Notes: a model not told the origin generated them from the letters alone. DNA of 64,000 bases from Mycoplasma yeatsii GM274B (GCF_000875755.1 NZ_CP007520.1:682001-746000), one strand, 5' to 3'. Positions 8,467 through 20,034 are shown, counted from the stretch's first letter. Translations and numbers: made by a program.

Positions 8467-8528
8467 AAAAATGTTACTTTTTAATTATAATAGATTTTTT
8501 TATAACTTTAAATAGTTTTAAACAAAAA

Positions 8529-8550
8529 AACAAGCACAAATGTGCTTGTT
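8529..8550 (-). terminator. Terminator of the BMP/ABC importer operon
   Basis: AACAAGCACA / TGTGCTTGTT stem followed on the minus strand by TTTTTTTG, 17 bp beyond the last permease gene. Confidence 0.7.
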
Positions 8551-8566
8551 TGAAATTATAAATGAT

Positions 8567-9493
8567 TTATCTTTTTGATTTATCAAACGGAACTCCAACC
8601 GCAGCTGGTGCTCGTGATGTTTTACTAAATGCAATCATACCTATGATAGTTAATACGAAAGGCGTTACTTTGAATAAGGTTGCCATTCTTTTTATTAAGC
8701 TTTGATCAAATAGCAATGAAATTTGTTGAGCCATTGCAAATATCGCTGAGAATAGAATAACCCCAATTGATATAAACGGTATTTTTCATTGACCAAAAAT
8801 CATAATCGCAATAGCTAAGAATCCATATCCATTTAATGATCCACCAAATGTACCACTACCAACAATTGTTAGAATGAATGCTCCACCACCAATTCCTGCA
8901 AGAAATCCTGAAAACATTACTGCAATATATCTATATTTTGCAACACTAATTCCAGCAGCATCAATTGCATTTGGGTTTTCTCCAACCATCGCATATCTCA
9001 TACCTTGTTTTGTGTATTTGAAAAATACTAATAATAGAATAGCTGAAATGATTGCTACGATTGTTCAAACAGGGAATGGTCCAAATTTTAATGTTATGTA
9101 ACCACTTGCAATAATTTGAGATTGTCTTCCAAAGTAGTTTGATGAAGCTAAGAATATACCTGTTCCTAAAGCTAAAATGTTAATAGCAGTTCCTGAAACA
9201 ATTTGATTCGATTTCAATGAAATTGAAGGAAATGCATGTAATAGTGCAAATATTGATGTTATCACTCCTGCAAGCAACATAACTCAAATTTGAGTGTATT
9301 GTGAAGATGCTTCATTTGGATGAGTATTTACAATGGTTCCTAGTATAGAGACAACTAAAGCCCCCACTGTCATCATACCTTCAACAGCAATGTTAACTAT
9401 TCCTGCTTTTTCTGAAACAAGAGCTGATAAGGAAGCGAATAATAATATAGCAATAAACCCAAACGCTCATTGAGCTGTAACTGAATTTAACAT
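8567..9493 (-). CDS. Nucleoside-type ABC importer, second permease
   Basis: 308 aa with about eight hydrophobic segments, of the BPD_transp_2 (LivH/RbsC-like) family that partners BMP lipoproteins. Visible landmarks: the N-terminal SALVSEKAGIVNIAVEGMM stretch (EKAG...N.EG) and the conserved loop RYAMVGENPNAIDAAGI with the EAA-type Gly. Together with the ATPase, the first permease and the BMP lipoprotein it would form an importer for nucleosides or a related sugar compound, which fits a mollicute unable to make purines and pyrimidines de novo. AAGGAAGG ribosome site; 1-bp gap from the upstream permease. Substrate is inferred from family only. Confidence 0.9.
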
Positions 9494-9494
9494 A

Positions 9495-12098
9495 TTACAC
9501 ACCTTCCTTTGCTATTTTTTGATTAATTTCAATAATTTGAGAGTTCATATTTTCTTTATATGATTTTTCAAAATTTATTAATTGATCTAAATCTTGAATT
9601 GTTTCAATTTGAACAGAATTAATAGTTTCTAAGTATTGCTCTTTTTGAGAGTCAATTAACTCTTTAGCTTTTGTTATAGAATCTTTGAAAATACTAATAG
9701 TTTTGTTTTCATCTAATCTAGACTGAATATAATTGATTTCTTTTTGAATATTAATTATTACTTTTAAAGAACTTAAATTGATTCTTATTTTATCTTTCAT
9801 ATATTCAGCAGCATCATATGCATTAACTACTTGTTGAGTTAAAATTTCATCAATTTTATTTTTAATTTCTAAAGCTTTTGCTAAGACTTTATTATTTGTA
9901 ATTAAAGCATCATTAGTAACTTCTCTTACAAGTTGATCTTTAAAGATTGTTTTTAAATCATTTAATAAGATAGTTGCTTGTTCAACTTCTTGTTTAGAAC
10001 GATTCATATCAACTTTTGAATCAAATTCTTGCTTAAATTCTAAAGCTTTTTGTTTTGCTAGTTCAAAACGTTTATTTTCTTCTTCAACTAATCGTTGAGC
10101 TTTGTCTAAAATTGCTTGTAGTTCAACTTTTTCTTGTTCAACTTTTAGTTTTTGAGCTTTAAATTTATCTTTTCAATCTTGAGATTGTTGTTTAGCTTTT
10201 AAAATAACTTCTTTTTTATCCTGTTTTAATTGAGAAATTAAATCATTAAATTTTTGTCTGATTTCATCATATTTTTCTTTTTTATCTTCAGAAGTTAATT
10301 CTTTATTTAATCTCAGAATTTCACGTTGTAATTTAAATTCAGATTTTGCTGATTTAATGTGCTCATTGATATTATCAATAGTTGTTAATTTTTCAGCTTT
10401 TATTTGAATTAAATTATCACGGCATTCAAACTCTCAAGTTAACACACTTATTTCAGTTTCTTTGTTCATCTTGATCGCTTGAAGTATTGATTTGTGTTCA
10501 ACTTTATTTTTTTCTAATAAGTTTTTATAAGAATTTAAAATTGAATCTCTAGTTTTTCTCACTTTATCTTTTTGAGTAGAAAATTCTAAATTTAAGTTTC
10601 TTTGTTTTTTAATAAAGTTAGAAATAATTAAAGCTTTTTGTTTTGATAATTCTGTTTTTAATCCACAAACATTTAATTCTGTTTTTTCTTCTTTAACATG
10701 TTTTTTAACTTCTTCTAATTTGTTTTTACATAAGCTAATTAATGAATCAATTTCTTTTTTCATTACTAACTTAAGATTTTTCTTACCATTTCATTTTTTA
10801 GCAAGTGAGCTAACCTGTTCATTATTAATATCTATATTGTTTTGTTTACAATAAGTTATATATTCTTGTTCAAGTCTTTCTTTATATTCACTTGATAAAC
10901 ATAAGAAATGTTTTTTAGATTTTAGTTTTCTAATATGAGATCTTAGTTTTCTAATAATTTTTAGATTTATTCCTGAGTTTAATATATAGAATTTATTTTT
11001 AATTGTTTTTCAAGGCTCAAGTCTAATAAATATTGAAGAAATAGCAGTAAAGTAGATTAATATACCTGAAATTAATGAGCTTAATTGAGTTGAAATTGTA
11101 TATGCTCCTGAAGCAGGTCCTGTACCAGTTTTAATAGTAGCTCATAATCAACCTGTACCAACAATTCCTATAGGATTATTAAATGCAACTAAAGAAACCG
11201 CAATTGCATCAAATCCTAAAGTAGGTAAAGCATCGATTGAAAATGATGTATTTGGTGTAACAGTAAACATTGCAACAAATCCAGCTAAGCCAGCGAATGC
11301 TCCTGATAATGTTAACGCCCCAACAATTTGTGTTTTAACATTAATTCCAACGTATTGTGATCCAGATGGAGATGAACCAACGGCTTTTAGTTTAAACCCT
11401 AAAGTTGTTTTTGAAAATAGTACTCAAACAAATATAACACAAATACTTGCAATTATAATAGGAAGTAATCAATGGTTATCTCCTATATTTAGTTGATCAG
11501 AAGGAATATTTAATGTAGTACCAGGGGTTGTACTCATAAATTTATTTCCGGTAAATTCAAATAATCATTTTAAAGTGAAAAATGCAGTTCAGTTTAATAA
11601 AATTGTTGAAACAACTTCATGTATATTGAATAATGCTTTTAATAAACCTGCTATAAATGCTAATATTGCACCAGATACAACACAAATTATAAATAATAAG
11701 AATATAGTCCCTGAGTCTACAACTGATACGTCTTTTCCTTTTAATAAGACAAGAGCTATTGTTGATAAACAAGTTGATGTTAGTATTTGTCCAGAAGCAC
11801 CAATATTAAATACCCCACATCTAAATGCAATAGCCATAGAAATGGCGGCTATTATATAAACTGCAGTTCAATTTAAAGTTTCTGGTAAGAAGTCGCTGTC
11901 AAAACTATATGAAAATACATAGTAGAAATACTGAAAAGGATTAACTGATAAGAATATTAATAATATAGACGCAGTCAATAACCCTGCTAAAATTGAAAAA
12001 ATAGAACCTTTAAAAACTTTTCTTTTTTCTTTTGAATGATCTGAAGTAACTACATACTTTAATCTATTTGAAAATGTTCATTTAAATTTAGAAAACAT
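9495..12098 (-). CDS. Nucleoside-type ABC importer, first permease with about 480-residue coiled-coil tail
   Basis: 867 aa, more than twice the usual 350-400 aa. Residues 1 to about 375 are the permease: an N-terminal TM, then the FRCGVFNIGASGQ motif and the FKLKAVGSSPSGSQYVGI loop typical of the NupP/YufP type. From about 375 to the end the sequence is a continuous Lys/Glu/Gln-rich helix with heptad-like repeats and no membrane segment, presumably cytoplasmic. Frame is uninterrupted apart from TGA (Trp) codons, so this is one gene, not two. It starts on the last base of the ATPase stop (TAATG) and ends 1 bp before the second permease. The role of the tail is unknown; it could scaffold the transporter or link it to a cytoskeletal partner. 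Confidence 0.88.
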
Positions 12099-13690
12099 TA
12101 TGCATTTACCTCCATTTTTAATTTTTTCTTTTTGATTTTATCTAGTGTTTGACCAGTCATCAGTAATCCTATTTCTTCTTTTTTTGCTCCTTTTCCAGGA
12201 ACTTCACCTATAAATCTTCCTTTGTTAATAACAACAATTCTATCGGCTAATGCCATAACCTCATTTAATTCATATGAAACTAGTAAGATACCTTTTCCGC
12301 TTTCTTTTTCTTTTAATATTTCAGAGTGAATATATTCAATAGCTCCAACATCAAGACCACGGGTTGGTTGAACTACAACTAATAAATCATGTTTTTTTCT
12401 AATTTCTCTACCAACTATAACTTTTTGTTGATTTCCGCCAGATAGTCCTCTAGCATTGGCTGTTCCATTTCTAGAACCACGAACATCAAAATCATTTATT
12501 ACTGATTGAGCATATCTTGAAATTGCATTTCTGTTTATGAATCCTAATTTAGAAAATGGTTCTTTATCCAATTCTTGACTTACAACGTTTTCTTGAACAG
12601 TAAAGTCTAGTAATAGACCATGTTTATGACGGTCTTCAGGAATATGAGCCAATCCCATATCATATCTTTTTTTAATACTATGGTTAACGATGTTTACACC
12701 TTTAAATAATATTCCACCAGATACTGGTTTAGTTAGTCCAGTAATAGCTTCAACTAGTTCTTTTTGACCATTTCCTTCAACACCAGCAACCGCAACAATT
12801 TCACCAGGTTTTACATTTATATTGAAAGTTTCTAACCCAAATACTTTAGGATTTGAATTTTTTTTGACTGTTAAATTTATTACATCAAGAATAGGTTGAT
12901 CTGATAACGGTTTAGTGTACTCGTTTTTCACTTCAATTAATTTTCTACCTACCATCGCCTCAGCAATTTCATTACCAGTTACTTTAGAAACATCTAAATC
13001 AATTATTTTTCTACCTAATCTAATAACAGTTGCAGTATTTGCCACTTTCTTAATTTCATCCATTTTATGTGAAATGAAAATAATTGTTTTTCCTGATTTT
13101 TGAAGATTTTGCATAACCCTTAATAAACCATCGATTTGTTGAGGTGTTAAAACAGCAGTAGGTTCATCAAAAACTAGAATATCAGCTTTTCTATATAAAA
13201 TTTTTAATATCTCAACACGCTGTTGCATACCAACAGAAATATTTTGAATTTTTGCATCAAGATCTACGTGTAGATCATATTTATCCATAATTTCTATTAG
13301 CTCTGCACGCATTTTTGTTTTATTTAAGAAAATCTTATTTTTTGTTTCTTCAACACCCAAAATGATATTTTCAAAAACCGTATTTACTTCAACTAGCTTA
13401 AAGTGTTGGTGCACCATACCAATACCTAATCTATTAGCTTTAATAGGGTTTGAAATGATTTCCTCTTTTCCATTAACCTTTATTGTCCCCTCTGTTGGTT
13501 GATATAAACCAAATAGAATTGACATCAAAGTTGATTTGCCAGCACCATTTTCACCGACGATAGCGTGAATTTCACCTTTTTTAACTCTAATTGTTACATC
13601 ATCATTTGCAACAATAGCACCATTTAGAAATGTTTTTGTTATGTTTTCCATTTCTATGGCATATAAATTTTCGTTATTTAATCTTTTCAT
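12098..13690 (-). CDS. Nucleoside-type ABC importer, tandem ATPase (RbsA/NupO-like)
   Basis: 530 aa with two ABC cassettes. First: Walker A GENGAGKST (about residue 47), Q-loop GMVHQHF, degenerate signature ISVGMQQR, Walker B ILVFDEPTAVL. Second: Walker A replaced by GVEGNGQKE (Lys-Thr missing), signature LSGGNQQK, and LLVVQPTRGLD in place of a canonical Walker B, so as in relatives the second site is probably catalytically degenerate. Cytoplasmic partner of the two permeases that follow. It is the first gene after the lipoprotein (15 bp gap) and overlaps the permease start by 1 bp. Confidence 0.93.
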   Translation of the reverse strand: MKRLNNENLYAIEMENITKTFLNGAIVANDDVTIRVKKGEIHAIVGENGAGKSTLMSILFGLYQPTEGTIKVNGKEEIISNPIKANRLGIGMVHQHFKLVEVNTVFENIILGVEETKNKIFLNKTKMRAELIEIMDKYDLHVDLDAKIQNISVGMQQRVEILKILYRKADILVFDEPTAVLTPQQIDGLLRVMQNLQKSGKTIIFISHKMDEIKKVANTATVIRLGRKIIDLDVSKVTGNEIAEAMVGRKLIEVKNEYTKPLSDQPILDVINLTVKKNSNPKVFGLETFNINVKPGEIVAVAGVEGNGQKELVEAITGLTKPVSGGILFKGVNIVNHSIKKRYDMGLAHIPEDRHKHGLLLDFTVQENVVSQELDKEPFSKLGFINRNAISRYAQSVINDFDVRGSRNGTANARGLSGGNQQKVIVGREIRKKHDLLVVVQPTRGLDVGAIEYIHSEILKEKESGKGILLVSYELNEVMALADRIVVINKGRFIGEVPGKGAKKEEIGLLMTGQTLDKIKKKKLKMEVNA

Positions 13691-13704
13691 TTATAAAAAT
13701 ACTT

Positions 13705-15390
13705 CTATTTATTATTTTTTTGCATATTAGTTTGATTTAAAAGGTTTATGTAATCTTCAATTCCTGCTATTCCATTGTCATTTAATTTTAATTGAGTTCA
13801 TTTTTTATCTTTTCCTAGTATATCTTTTGCTTGGTTTACAAAATTATTTAATGAATTTGAATTTAGGTAATCATTAAATTCTCCACCAGTTTCACTTAGG
13901 ACACTTTTTAGATTATCAGATATAGTTTTAGAATTTTCTTTTTCATAGTTAATAGATTGAACTGCAAGGTTTGCAGAATTTGTAATTTTATCTGTTCCTG
14001 CATCTCATTTCTGTTTTGAACTTCTTGATGATGAAACAGACCAATCAGCTCCAACTGCATCTAAAATGTTGTCATCTTTTATATCATCTTTATATATAGA
14101 GTTATCGTATTTCTTATCGCCAACTATAGCCTCTTGTAATGATTTTGCTCTTTCTAGTGCGTAAATAGATGCTGAAATGATGTTTTTCTTAGCACTTGTA
14201 ATAAATCTCTTGTTTGTTCCTGTTCTGTCATCACCAATTGAAGTAACTTGATCGGCATCAACTCCAATTACATATGGTTTAAAATTCTTACCTTTTCCTT
14301 CTTTGTAGTTTAAAACATCGTTTGTTTGAGGTCCTGCAACTGGGAAAATAATATCCGCTTCATTCTCAAATAATTTAGGCATTACAGTTGATCTTGTAGC
14401 CCCTCCGGCTTCGAAGTTACCAGAGAATCAGTCAACCTTCCCAAGTCCATCGATACTATTTACGTTTTGTCTTTGAGATTCATTTCCTTTTCCATTAGCA
14501 AATGCAACTTTTTGTAAAGTATATTCTACCTCATTACCCTTAACGTCTGTCAATTTAACAGTTTGACCTGCCATTACATTGTTATATAAATTCATTGCAG
14601 CCAATAAACCTCATAAGAAGTTATCTACAGCATTTTTATTACTTAATCCACCAAACATACCAATTGATACATAGTTTTTACCTCTTATAGATCCTTGAAC
14701 TGGTATTTCATTTAGTTTTTTTGCTTGTGATTTTTCAATAACTTCTGGAGCAAATTCACCACTGTTTAGACTAGTCATTTTTGGCAAGTTAGCTCACATT
14801 AACGCGTCTCATCCTGCGTTAAATCCTGCTAATTCTGATTTATAAACTATTGAAATAACATTCTTTGCTTTATAAGCAAAATCTAGGAACACAACAGTTT
14901 TACCTTTCATAATTTTAATTGCATCATCAATTGTATTAGCGTGTTTAAATCCTGCTAAAAACAATGCATCAGCTTGTTTTGTAGAAGCAGCTGTACGATA
15001 AGCGTTTCTAAAATCTGATGCACTTGCACCTTCTCTTGCCTCTACGAAGCTATTATTTTTAAGCTTAGCTTTTTCAAAATTTATTTCACCAAAATCTTTA
15101 TTTTTATCATCTCATTGGTTTTCACCTATTGATGAGGCATAGTCTAGAGTTCTAGCTTCTTCTTCTTTTTGAACACCAAATTTTTTATGAATATTCATAC
15201 CATATTGTAAGATAGCTTCTCATGAACCTTCGTTAAATGAGTGATCACGGATGTTACCACCATCTGTAACCAACACAACTCTTTGTCCAAGAACTCCTTC
15301 TGCAGGTTCAGTTTTCTTACATGAAACTGTAGCAGAGATCGGCGCAGCTGTTGAAACTAGCGCAGTTAAGGCTGTTAAAAGTTTTTTCAT
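13705..15390 (-). CDS. BMP/PnrA-type substrate-binding lipoprotein
   Basis: 561 aa. The leader MKKLLTALTALVSTAAPISA ends in a lipobox (TVSC, Cys about residue 24), so it is a lipid-anchored extracellular receptor. The LGQRVVLVTDGGNIRDHSFNE start and the central GADQ/IGVDADQ stretch fit the basic membrane protein / PnrA family of nucleoside binders. The C-terminal about 120 residues are extra compared with PnrA. First gene of the importer operon (lipoprotein, ATPase, two permeases). GAAAGGAAA precedes the start; a TATAAT lies at 15432-15437. Abundant surface lipoproteins like this are common antigens in mycoplasmas. Confidence 0.92.
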
Positions 15391-15431
15391 ATATACTATT
15401 TCCTTTCGTTTGTTAGATAATCTCTAATTTG

Positions 15432-15437
15432 ATTATA
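15432..15437 (-). promoter_or_regulatory. -10 element for the importer operon
   Basis: TATAAT on the minus strand 42 bp upstream of the lipoprotein start; no convincing -35 was found, and I see no purine-riboswitch core in the roughly 110-bp leader. Confidence 0.4.
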
Positions 15438-15550
15438 TAAAAACTATATAAAAATTAAAAAGATATACTACTCTTACTTTAATTGTACTTGAATATAGTA
15501 AAAGAGCTTATAACTTGAACCTTTCTCTAATTAAAATATTAAGCAAATAA

Positions 15551-15573
15551 CAAAAAACACCCTTGCGGGTGTT
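15551..15573 (-). terminator. Terminator of four-tRNA cluster
   Basis: AACACCC / GGGTGTT stem with GCAA loop, followed on the minus strand by TTTTG, 13 bp after tRNA-Thr. Confidence 0.75.
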
Positions 15574-15586
15574 GTTCATTTTCAAA

Positions 15587-15662
<76 letters not shown>

Positions 15663-15675
15663 AAAAATAAAAAAA

Positions 15676-15751
15676 TGGTGGAGTGTATAGGACTTGAACC
15701 TATGACCGCCTGCTTGTAAGGCAGGAGCTCTCCCAGCTGAGCTAACACTCC
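15676..15751 (-). tRNA. tRNA-Val (TAC)
   Basis: 76 nt, encoded CCA, anticodon loop CTTACAA, acceptor GGAGTGT/ACACTCC. Confidence 0.96.
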
Positions 15752-15758
15752 AAAAATA

Positions 15759-15834
15759 TGGTAGCCTGTACGGGGTTCGAACCCGTGTGTCCACGGATGA
15801 AAACCGTGTGTGTTAACCGCTTCACCAACAGGCC
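15759..15834 (-). tRNA. tRNA-Glu (TTC)
   Basis: 76 nt, encoded CCA, anticodon loop TTTTCAT; acceptor GGCCTGT pairs with ACAGGCT (G1-U72). Confidence 0.95.
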
Positions 15835-15840
15835 AGATAA

Positions 15841-15916
15841 TGGCGGCTTTTACAGGACTTGAACCTGTGACAAACCGGTTAACAGCCGGTTGCTCTACCA
15901 ACTGAGCTAAAAAGCC
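15841..15916 (-). tRNA. tRNA-Asn (GTT)
   Basis: 76 nt, encoded CCA, anticodon loop CTGTTAA, acceptor GGCTTTT/AAAAGCC, discriminator G. First gene of the four-tRNA cluster. Confidence 0.96.
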
Positions 15917-15963
15917 ATAATCTTACTTAATGTTTGGTCAACGTCTTATCTAAGACAATAAAG

Positions 15964-15992
15964 ATAATAACATTAGAAAATTTAAGTTGCAA
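15964..15992 (-). promoter_or_regulatory. Promoter of the four-tRNA cluster
   Basis: TTGCAA (15987-15992), 17-bp spacer and TATTAT (15964-15969) on the minus strand, about 48 bp upstream of tRNA-Asn. Confidence 0.65.
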
Positions 15993-16365
15993 GAGTTTTT
16001 TTAATTTTTTTTAATTTTTTTGCATTTTAGTGAATTAAACATTACTTAAAAATAAGAAATTGGAAGAAAATACTTTTATTGATATCTATAAATCATGGTG
16101 TTATTTGCTGGATAAAATAACTTTTTGCTTAGTTTTTTAATAGTATCAATTTTTATTTTTTTACAATTCGTATAGCATGAAAGATAAAACAATTTTATTA
16201 ATAGTAAATAGACGTATTAAAAGATGAATCTAAAATTTTAAAATCCCACTAAACAATTAGTGTTCGAACAAACAGGCTTTTCAAAACTAATGAAGTTAAA
16301 TAAAAAGCGATAGCAATGAATCTTTTAAAATTCATTTTTTTATATTAATAAATTAAAAAAACAGA
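15993..16365. other. Gene-free AT-rich stretch with one plus-strand hairpin
   Basis: No frame of useful length is open on either strand, even with TGA as Trp. The only clear structure is a 7-bp hairpin at 16315-16336 (AATGAAT/ATTCATT) followed by a T-run on the plus strand, which looks like the terminator of something no longer present. It may be the trace of a lost gene. Confidence 0.4.
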
Positions 16366-16395
16366 AAATAAAAAAGACATGTATTGAACATGTCT
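16366..16395 (-). terminator. Terminator of five-tRNA cluster
   Basis: AGACATGT / ACATGTCT stem with a TTCAA-type loop, followed on the minus strand by TTTTTTATTTT, 15 bp after tRNA-Leu. Confidence 0.75.
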
Positions 16396-16409
16396 GTTTG
16401 TTTTCTAGA

Positions 16410-16498
16410 TGGTCCCCAGAGCCGGACTTGAACCGGCACGGGAGATAAAGCCCGTTGGATTTTAAGTCCAATGCGTCTACCTATTCCGCCACCTGGGG
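16410..16498 (-). tRNA. tRNA-Leu (TAA)
   Basis: 89 nt with long variable arm and encoded CCA; anticodon loop CTTAAAA; acceptor CCCCAGG paired with TCTGGGG. Confidence 0.95.
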
Positions 16499-16511
16499 AT
16501 ATATAAATAAG

Positions 16512-16587
<76 letters not shown>

Positions 16588-16591
16588 GAGT

Positions 16592-16666
16592 TGGTTGGGC
16601 TAGCAGGATTCGAACCGGCGCATGAGGGAGTCAAAGTCCCTTGCCTTACCGCTTGGCTATAGCCCA
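16592..16666 (-). tRNA. tRNA-Gln (TTG)
   Basis: 75 nt, encoded CCA, anticodon loop CTTTGAC, acceptor TGGGCTA/TAGCCCA. Confidence 0.96.
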
Positions 16667-16671
16667 ATGAA

Positions 16672-16755
16672 TGGTGGAGGGGGAGGGATTCGAACCCCCG
16701 AACCGAAAGGAAGTGGGTTACAGCCACCCGCGTTTGGCCGCTTCGCTACCCCTCC
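16672..16755 (-). tRNA. tRNA-Tyr (GTA)
   Basis: 84 nt with long variable arm and encoded CCA, anticodon loop CTGTAAC, acceptor GGAGGGG/CCCCTCC. Confidence 0.96.
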
Positions 16756-16762
16756 GTTATAC

Positions 16763-16838
16763 TGGTGCTGACTAAAGGACTTGAACCTTCGACCTATTGA
16801 TTACTAGTCAATTGCTCTACCAGCTGAGCTAAGTCAGC
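16763..16838 (-). tRNA. tRNA-Thr (AGT)
   Basis: 76 nt, encoded CCA, anticodon loop CTAGTAA. An unmodified A34 Thr tRNA is a known peculiarity of the M. capricolum/mycoides group. First gene of the five-tRNA cluster. Confidence 0.95.
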
Positions 16839-16873
16839 GTTTTTGTACTTCGCCTAACACAAGGACAATATAT

Positions 16874-16901
16874 ATTTTATATTTTTCTGATATTAATGCA
16901 A
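16874..16901 (-). promoter_or_regulatory. Probable promoter of five-tRNA cluster
   Basis: TTGCAT (16896-16901), 16-bp spacer, TAAAAT (16874-16879) on the minus strand, 36 bp upstream of tRNA-Thr. Confidence 0.45.
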
Positions 16902-16943
16902 TAGTTTTTTCACAAAAATTTTAAAAATTTTATTGGTCTCGAA

Positions 16944-16976
16944 ATAATAAAAATATCTAGATAATTCTAGATATTT
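16944..16976 (-). terminator. Terminator of recD2
   Basis: Ten-pair stem AAATATCTAG / CTAGATATTT followed by TTATTATTT on the minus strand, 29 bp after the recD2 stop. Confidence 0.65.
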
Positions 16977-17004
16977 CTAACTTATTAAATTTTAAAATAT
17001 TCTA

Positions 17005-19236
17005 TTATCTTTTTTTATACATAAGTCTTATAAGTTCTTTTAAAGTTGTATTTCTAATAGGAGGTTTTTGTTTAATGCTTTTGATAAGAGAGTTTTGACT
17101 AGTTATTATTGTAAGCTCTTGTTTAGCTCTTGTAATTGCTGTATAGATTAATTTTTTGCTAACAAATGGGCTAACATTTTCAGGATCTATTGCCAAGATA
17201 ACTTTTTGAAATTCACTTCCTTGAGTTTTATGAACAGTACATGCATAAGATAATGTTAAATTACTAAATTGATTGAAATCTAGAACCTCATCTACTTTAT
17301 CATTGAAACGAGCATTTATAGGTCCTTTCTTTGCAGTTAAACTTTTTATTGTTCCAATATCTCCGTTAGATAAATTTCTTTCATTTTTTAAATACATTAC
17401 TTTATCGCCTTCTGCGATTTTAAATTCAGAATTAATTTGCATTACCTTTTTGTTGTTTTTATCTATGTAGGTATCTTGGATTTTTCTATTGATATTTTTT
17501 ACACCTAATTCATTCTTATTAGTTGGACTAATTATTTGAATAGCGTAAGGTTCATTGAAACCATTTTTATTTATATAATTTCGCTCTACTTCTTCTAAAC
17601 ATTTATTTTGATCATTTACAAAAATCAACTTTAAAGAGTCATTTACATTATCTAATTTACTTATATCAAATTGATTATTTCTAATCATATAAGCTAAATC
17701 TACAATTCCTATTTTATCCTGTTCGTTGGGATCTTTATCTTTTTGTCTATGAGTTTTACTTAAATGTACTGTTGTGATTTTTTTAGAATTAATAATATCT
17801 TCAAAAGCATTACCGATATCAATACTTGGTAATTGTTCAGTATCACCAACAAAAACTATTTTCTTAGCATTTTGACTAGCTAAAAGCAGACGACTAAATA
17901 AGTTATTATCAACCATAGAACATTCATCAATTATTAATAAATCAAGACTCAATAAGTTATATTCATTTTTATTAAATTCATCTTTTTCAAAGTCATATTC
18001 AAGTAATTTATGAATAGTTGTAGCATCTGATTCTATAAAACTATCTTTTATTCTAGCAGCAGCTCTTCCGGTTGGTGTTGCTATTCTAAATTCACTATCT
18101 TTATATACTTTTTGAAATAGTTTTACTACAGCTTTTATTAAAGTTGTCTTACCAGTTCCGGGCCCACCTGTAATTACAGTAAATTTGCTATTAATAAATT
18201 TTTTTAAGGCATTAATCTGACTTTTATCATATTTAAATTTTGGATTATTAAGTTCTTTTCTTACTTCTTTTTCAATTTGTTTTATAAATCTATTAATCTT
18301 AAATGAACATATTTTATTTACCTTATCTTTTTTAGATAAACAGTATGCAATATTTAATTCATCTTCATATGATTCTTTGGTGTATAGTTTTTCTTCAATT
18401 AAAACTAATAATTTCTTTTCAAATGCATAATTAAAAGCTTGGTTTATTAACTCTTCTTTTTCATCAAAAGGAATATAGAAGTTCTCATCATTATTAAATT
18501 CATATAAAACAGCTGGTATTTGTGTATATGTGCTTGACGTTTTTTTCAATACATTATTACAGTGTTCATATAAATAATGAGCTATTCTTTTAATATTGTT
18601 TTTATCGTTAGTAAAATGTAGAAAAATCTTATCAACAGCTTCTAAACTGGTTATTTTTTTATCATGATTAAAGTAATATAAATCATTTCTAATCAGTTCT
18701 AACATCTCTTTACTAGACTTAATTAATTCTGGATTTTCTTTACTAGGCTTAGTAAACTGTAGTAATTCATTAAATATTTCTAAATCTAAATTTTCGTTGA
18801 TAAATTCTAAATGTAATGGAACAAATTCTTGTATATTAGATATTTTTTTATATATGTTTTTTAAAATATATTCTGAAACTGAAGGAATACTTAGAAAATT
18901 GTCCTTGTTTCTAATTATTTTATTTAAGATATCTGAAGTTTTCACAAAGTGTCTACTAATTGTTTCTGCTGTTTTTTCATTTACAATTTTAAAAAGATCA
19001 GAACTTAAATATTGATAAAGTAAATCGTTATCATTAATTATATGATAAGTCCATGAATCACATTCTTTTTTACTGTTTTTTTCTGTAATATTTATTGAAT
19101 ATAAAACGTTTAATAACATATCATTACTTTTTCTTTCAAAGATAATAGTTTTTTTATCTTTTAAAATATAGAATTCAGCTATGAATCAATTTTTCTTTTG
19201 AGAAATAAACTTTTTTATATAACCTATATGTGACAT
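17005..19236 (-). CDS. recD2: RecD2-like superfamily 1B DNA helicase
   Basis: 743 aa. A 5'-3' ATP-dependent helicase acting in recombination and repair without RecBC. Visible motifs: Walker A TGGPGTGKTT (about residue 335), motif II LLIIDECSMVD, motif III FVGDTEQLPS, the SH3-like insert and C-terminal ACTVHKTQGSEF and AITRAKQELTII. I set the start at the ATG at 19236, which has AGAGG upstream; a Met 39 residues later exists but a TGA (Trp) codon and open frame connect the two. It has its own terminator. Slightly longer and more divergent at the N-terminus than Gram-positive RecD2, which is usual for mollicutes. Confidence 0.92.
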
Positions 19237-19422
19237 ATCAAAAATCCTCTTAGTGCTAATAAATCTATTTTATATCAGTTTAATTTTTAAGAAAAGCAGA
19301 TCAGAGTGCTTGTGTTATAAAACTTGTGCATATGAAAACTAAACCAGGATAAGGCCGTTTTTATTGTAATATAACTCTCAAATAACTAATAATGTAATAA
19401 ACGATAATTTATAAGCCAACTG

Positions 19423-20034
19423 TTATTTTTTTAAAACTTCTAAAATACTGTGATAAGTATCTCAACTTTCTTTTAACTCATCATTAAAAACTTGTATTGT
19501 TTCTGTTTTCTGTTTGTTTACAAATACCTCAATTTCTTTGACATCTTTAATAACGTTAATGATTTTATGTTCAGTAATTTTATTTTTACCTTGCAATTCT
19601 AATCTAGAATTTAAAAGATAAATTACATAGTTTAATAACACTAAAGATACAAAACATAGACATATATGTCCAACAATATGATTTCAAGTTCATAGATACA
19701 TTGGACGAAGTGACAACTTACCTTTTAATGTTTTAAAATTAGATTCAATTTGTCACTGTTTTGAATATAGATTCACAATATCAACTACAGATAAATCAGT
19801 TCTATTTGTTTCATAAACATAATATCCATCGTATTTTTCATCTTCTTGTATTTTAGCTAAATCCAATTCATAAAAAGCACATTTGTTTATAGGTTTGAAA
19901 AACTTATATTTTTTGGAACCAGCTAAATTTTCATAAGAAACTAGATTATCTTTGTTCATTTTTTTGATAAAGTTTTGAACTAAGATATATCTATCATTTT
20001 TGTCTTTTGCTGCACGTTTTTTTGCTATAAGTTA
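19423..20034 (-). pseudogene. C-terminal remnant of an IS4-family (IS1634-like) transposase
   Basis: About 204 codons are open up to TAA TAA at 20035-20040, with no plausible start. The fragment begins AKKRAAKDKNDRY and contains VVDIVNLYSKQWQIESNFKT followed by WNHIVGHICLCFVSLVLLNY, the C-terminal YREKxxIE-like region and helix of IS1634-type transposases (catalytic Glu in QIESNF). The first two thirds of the gene are missing, so it cannot transpose on its own. It is adjacent to, but not cut by, IS3 copy 1 (67 bp away). Confidence 0.75.

Noticed and set aside
15391..15550. Purine-type riboswitch before the nucleoside importer
   Set aside because: I looked for the conserved three-way-junction core in the leader and found no pairing pattern that fits.
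17005..19119. recD2 starting at 19119
   Set aside because: An ATG with a better ribosome site lies 39 codons upstream in the same frame, joined by a TGA (Trp) codon.
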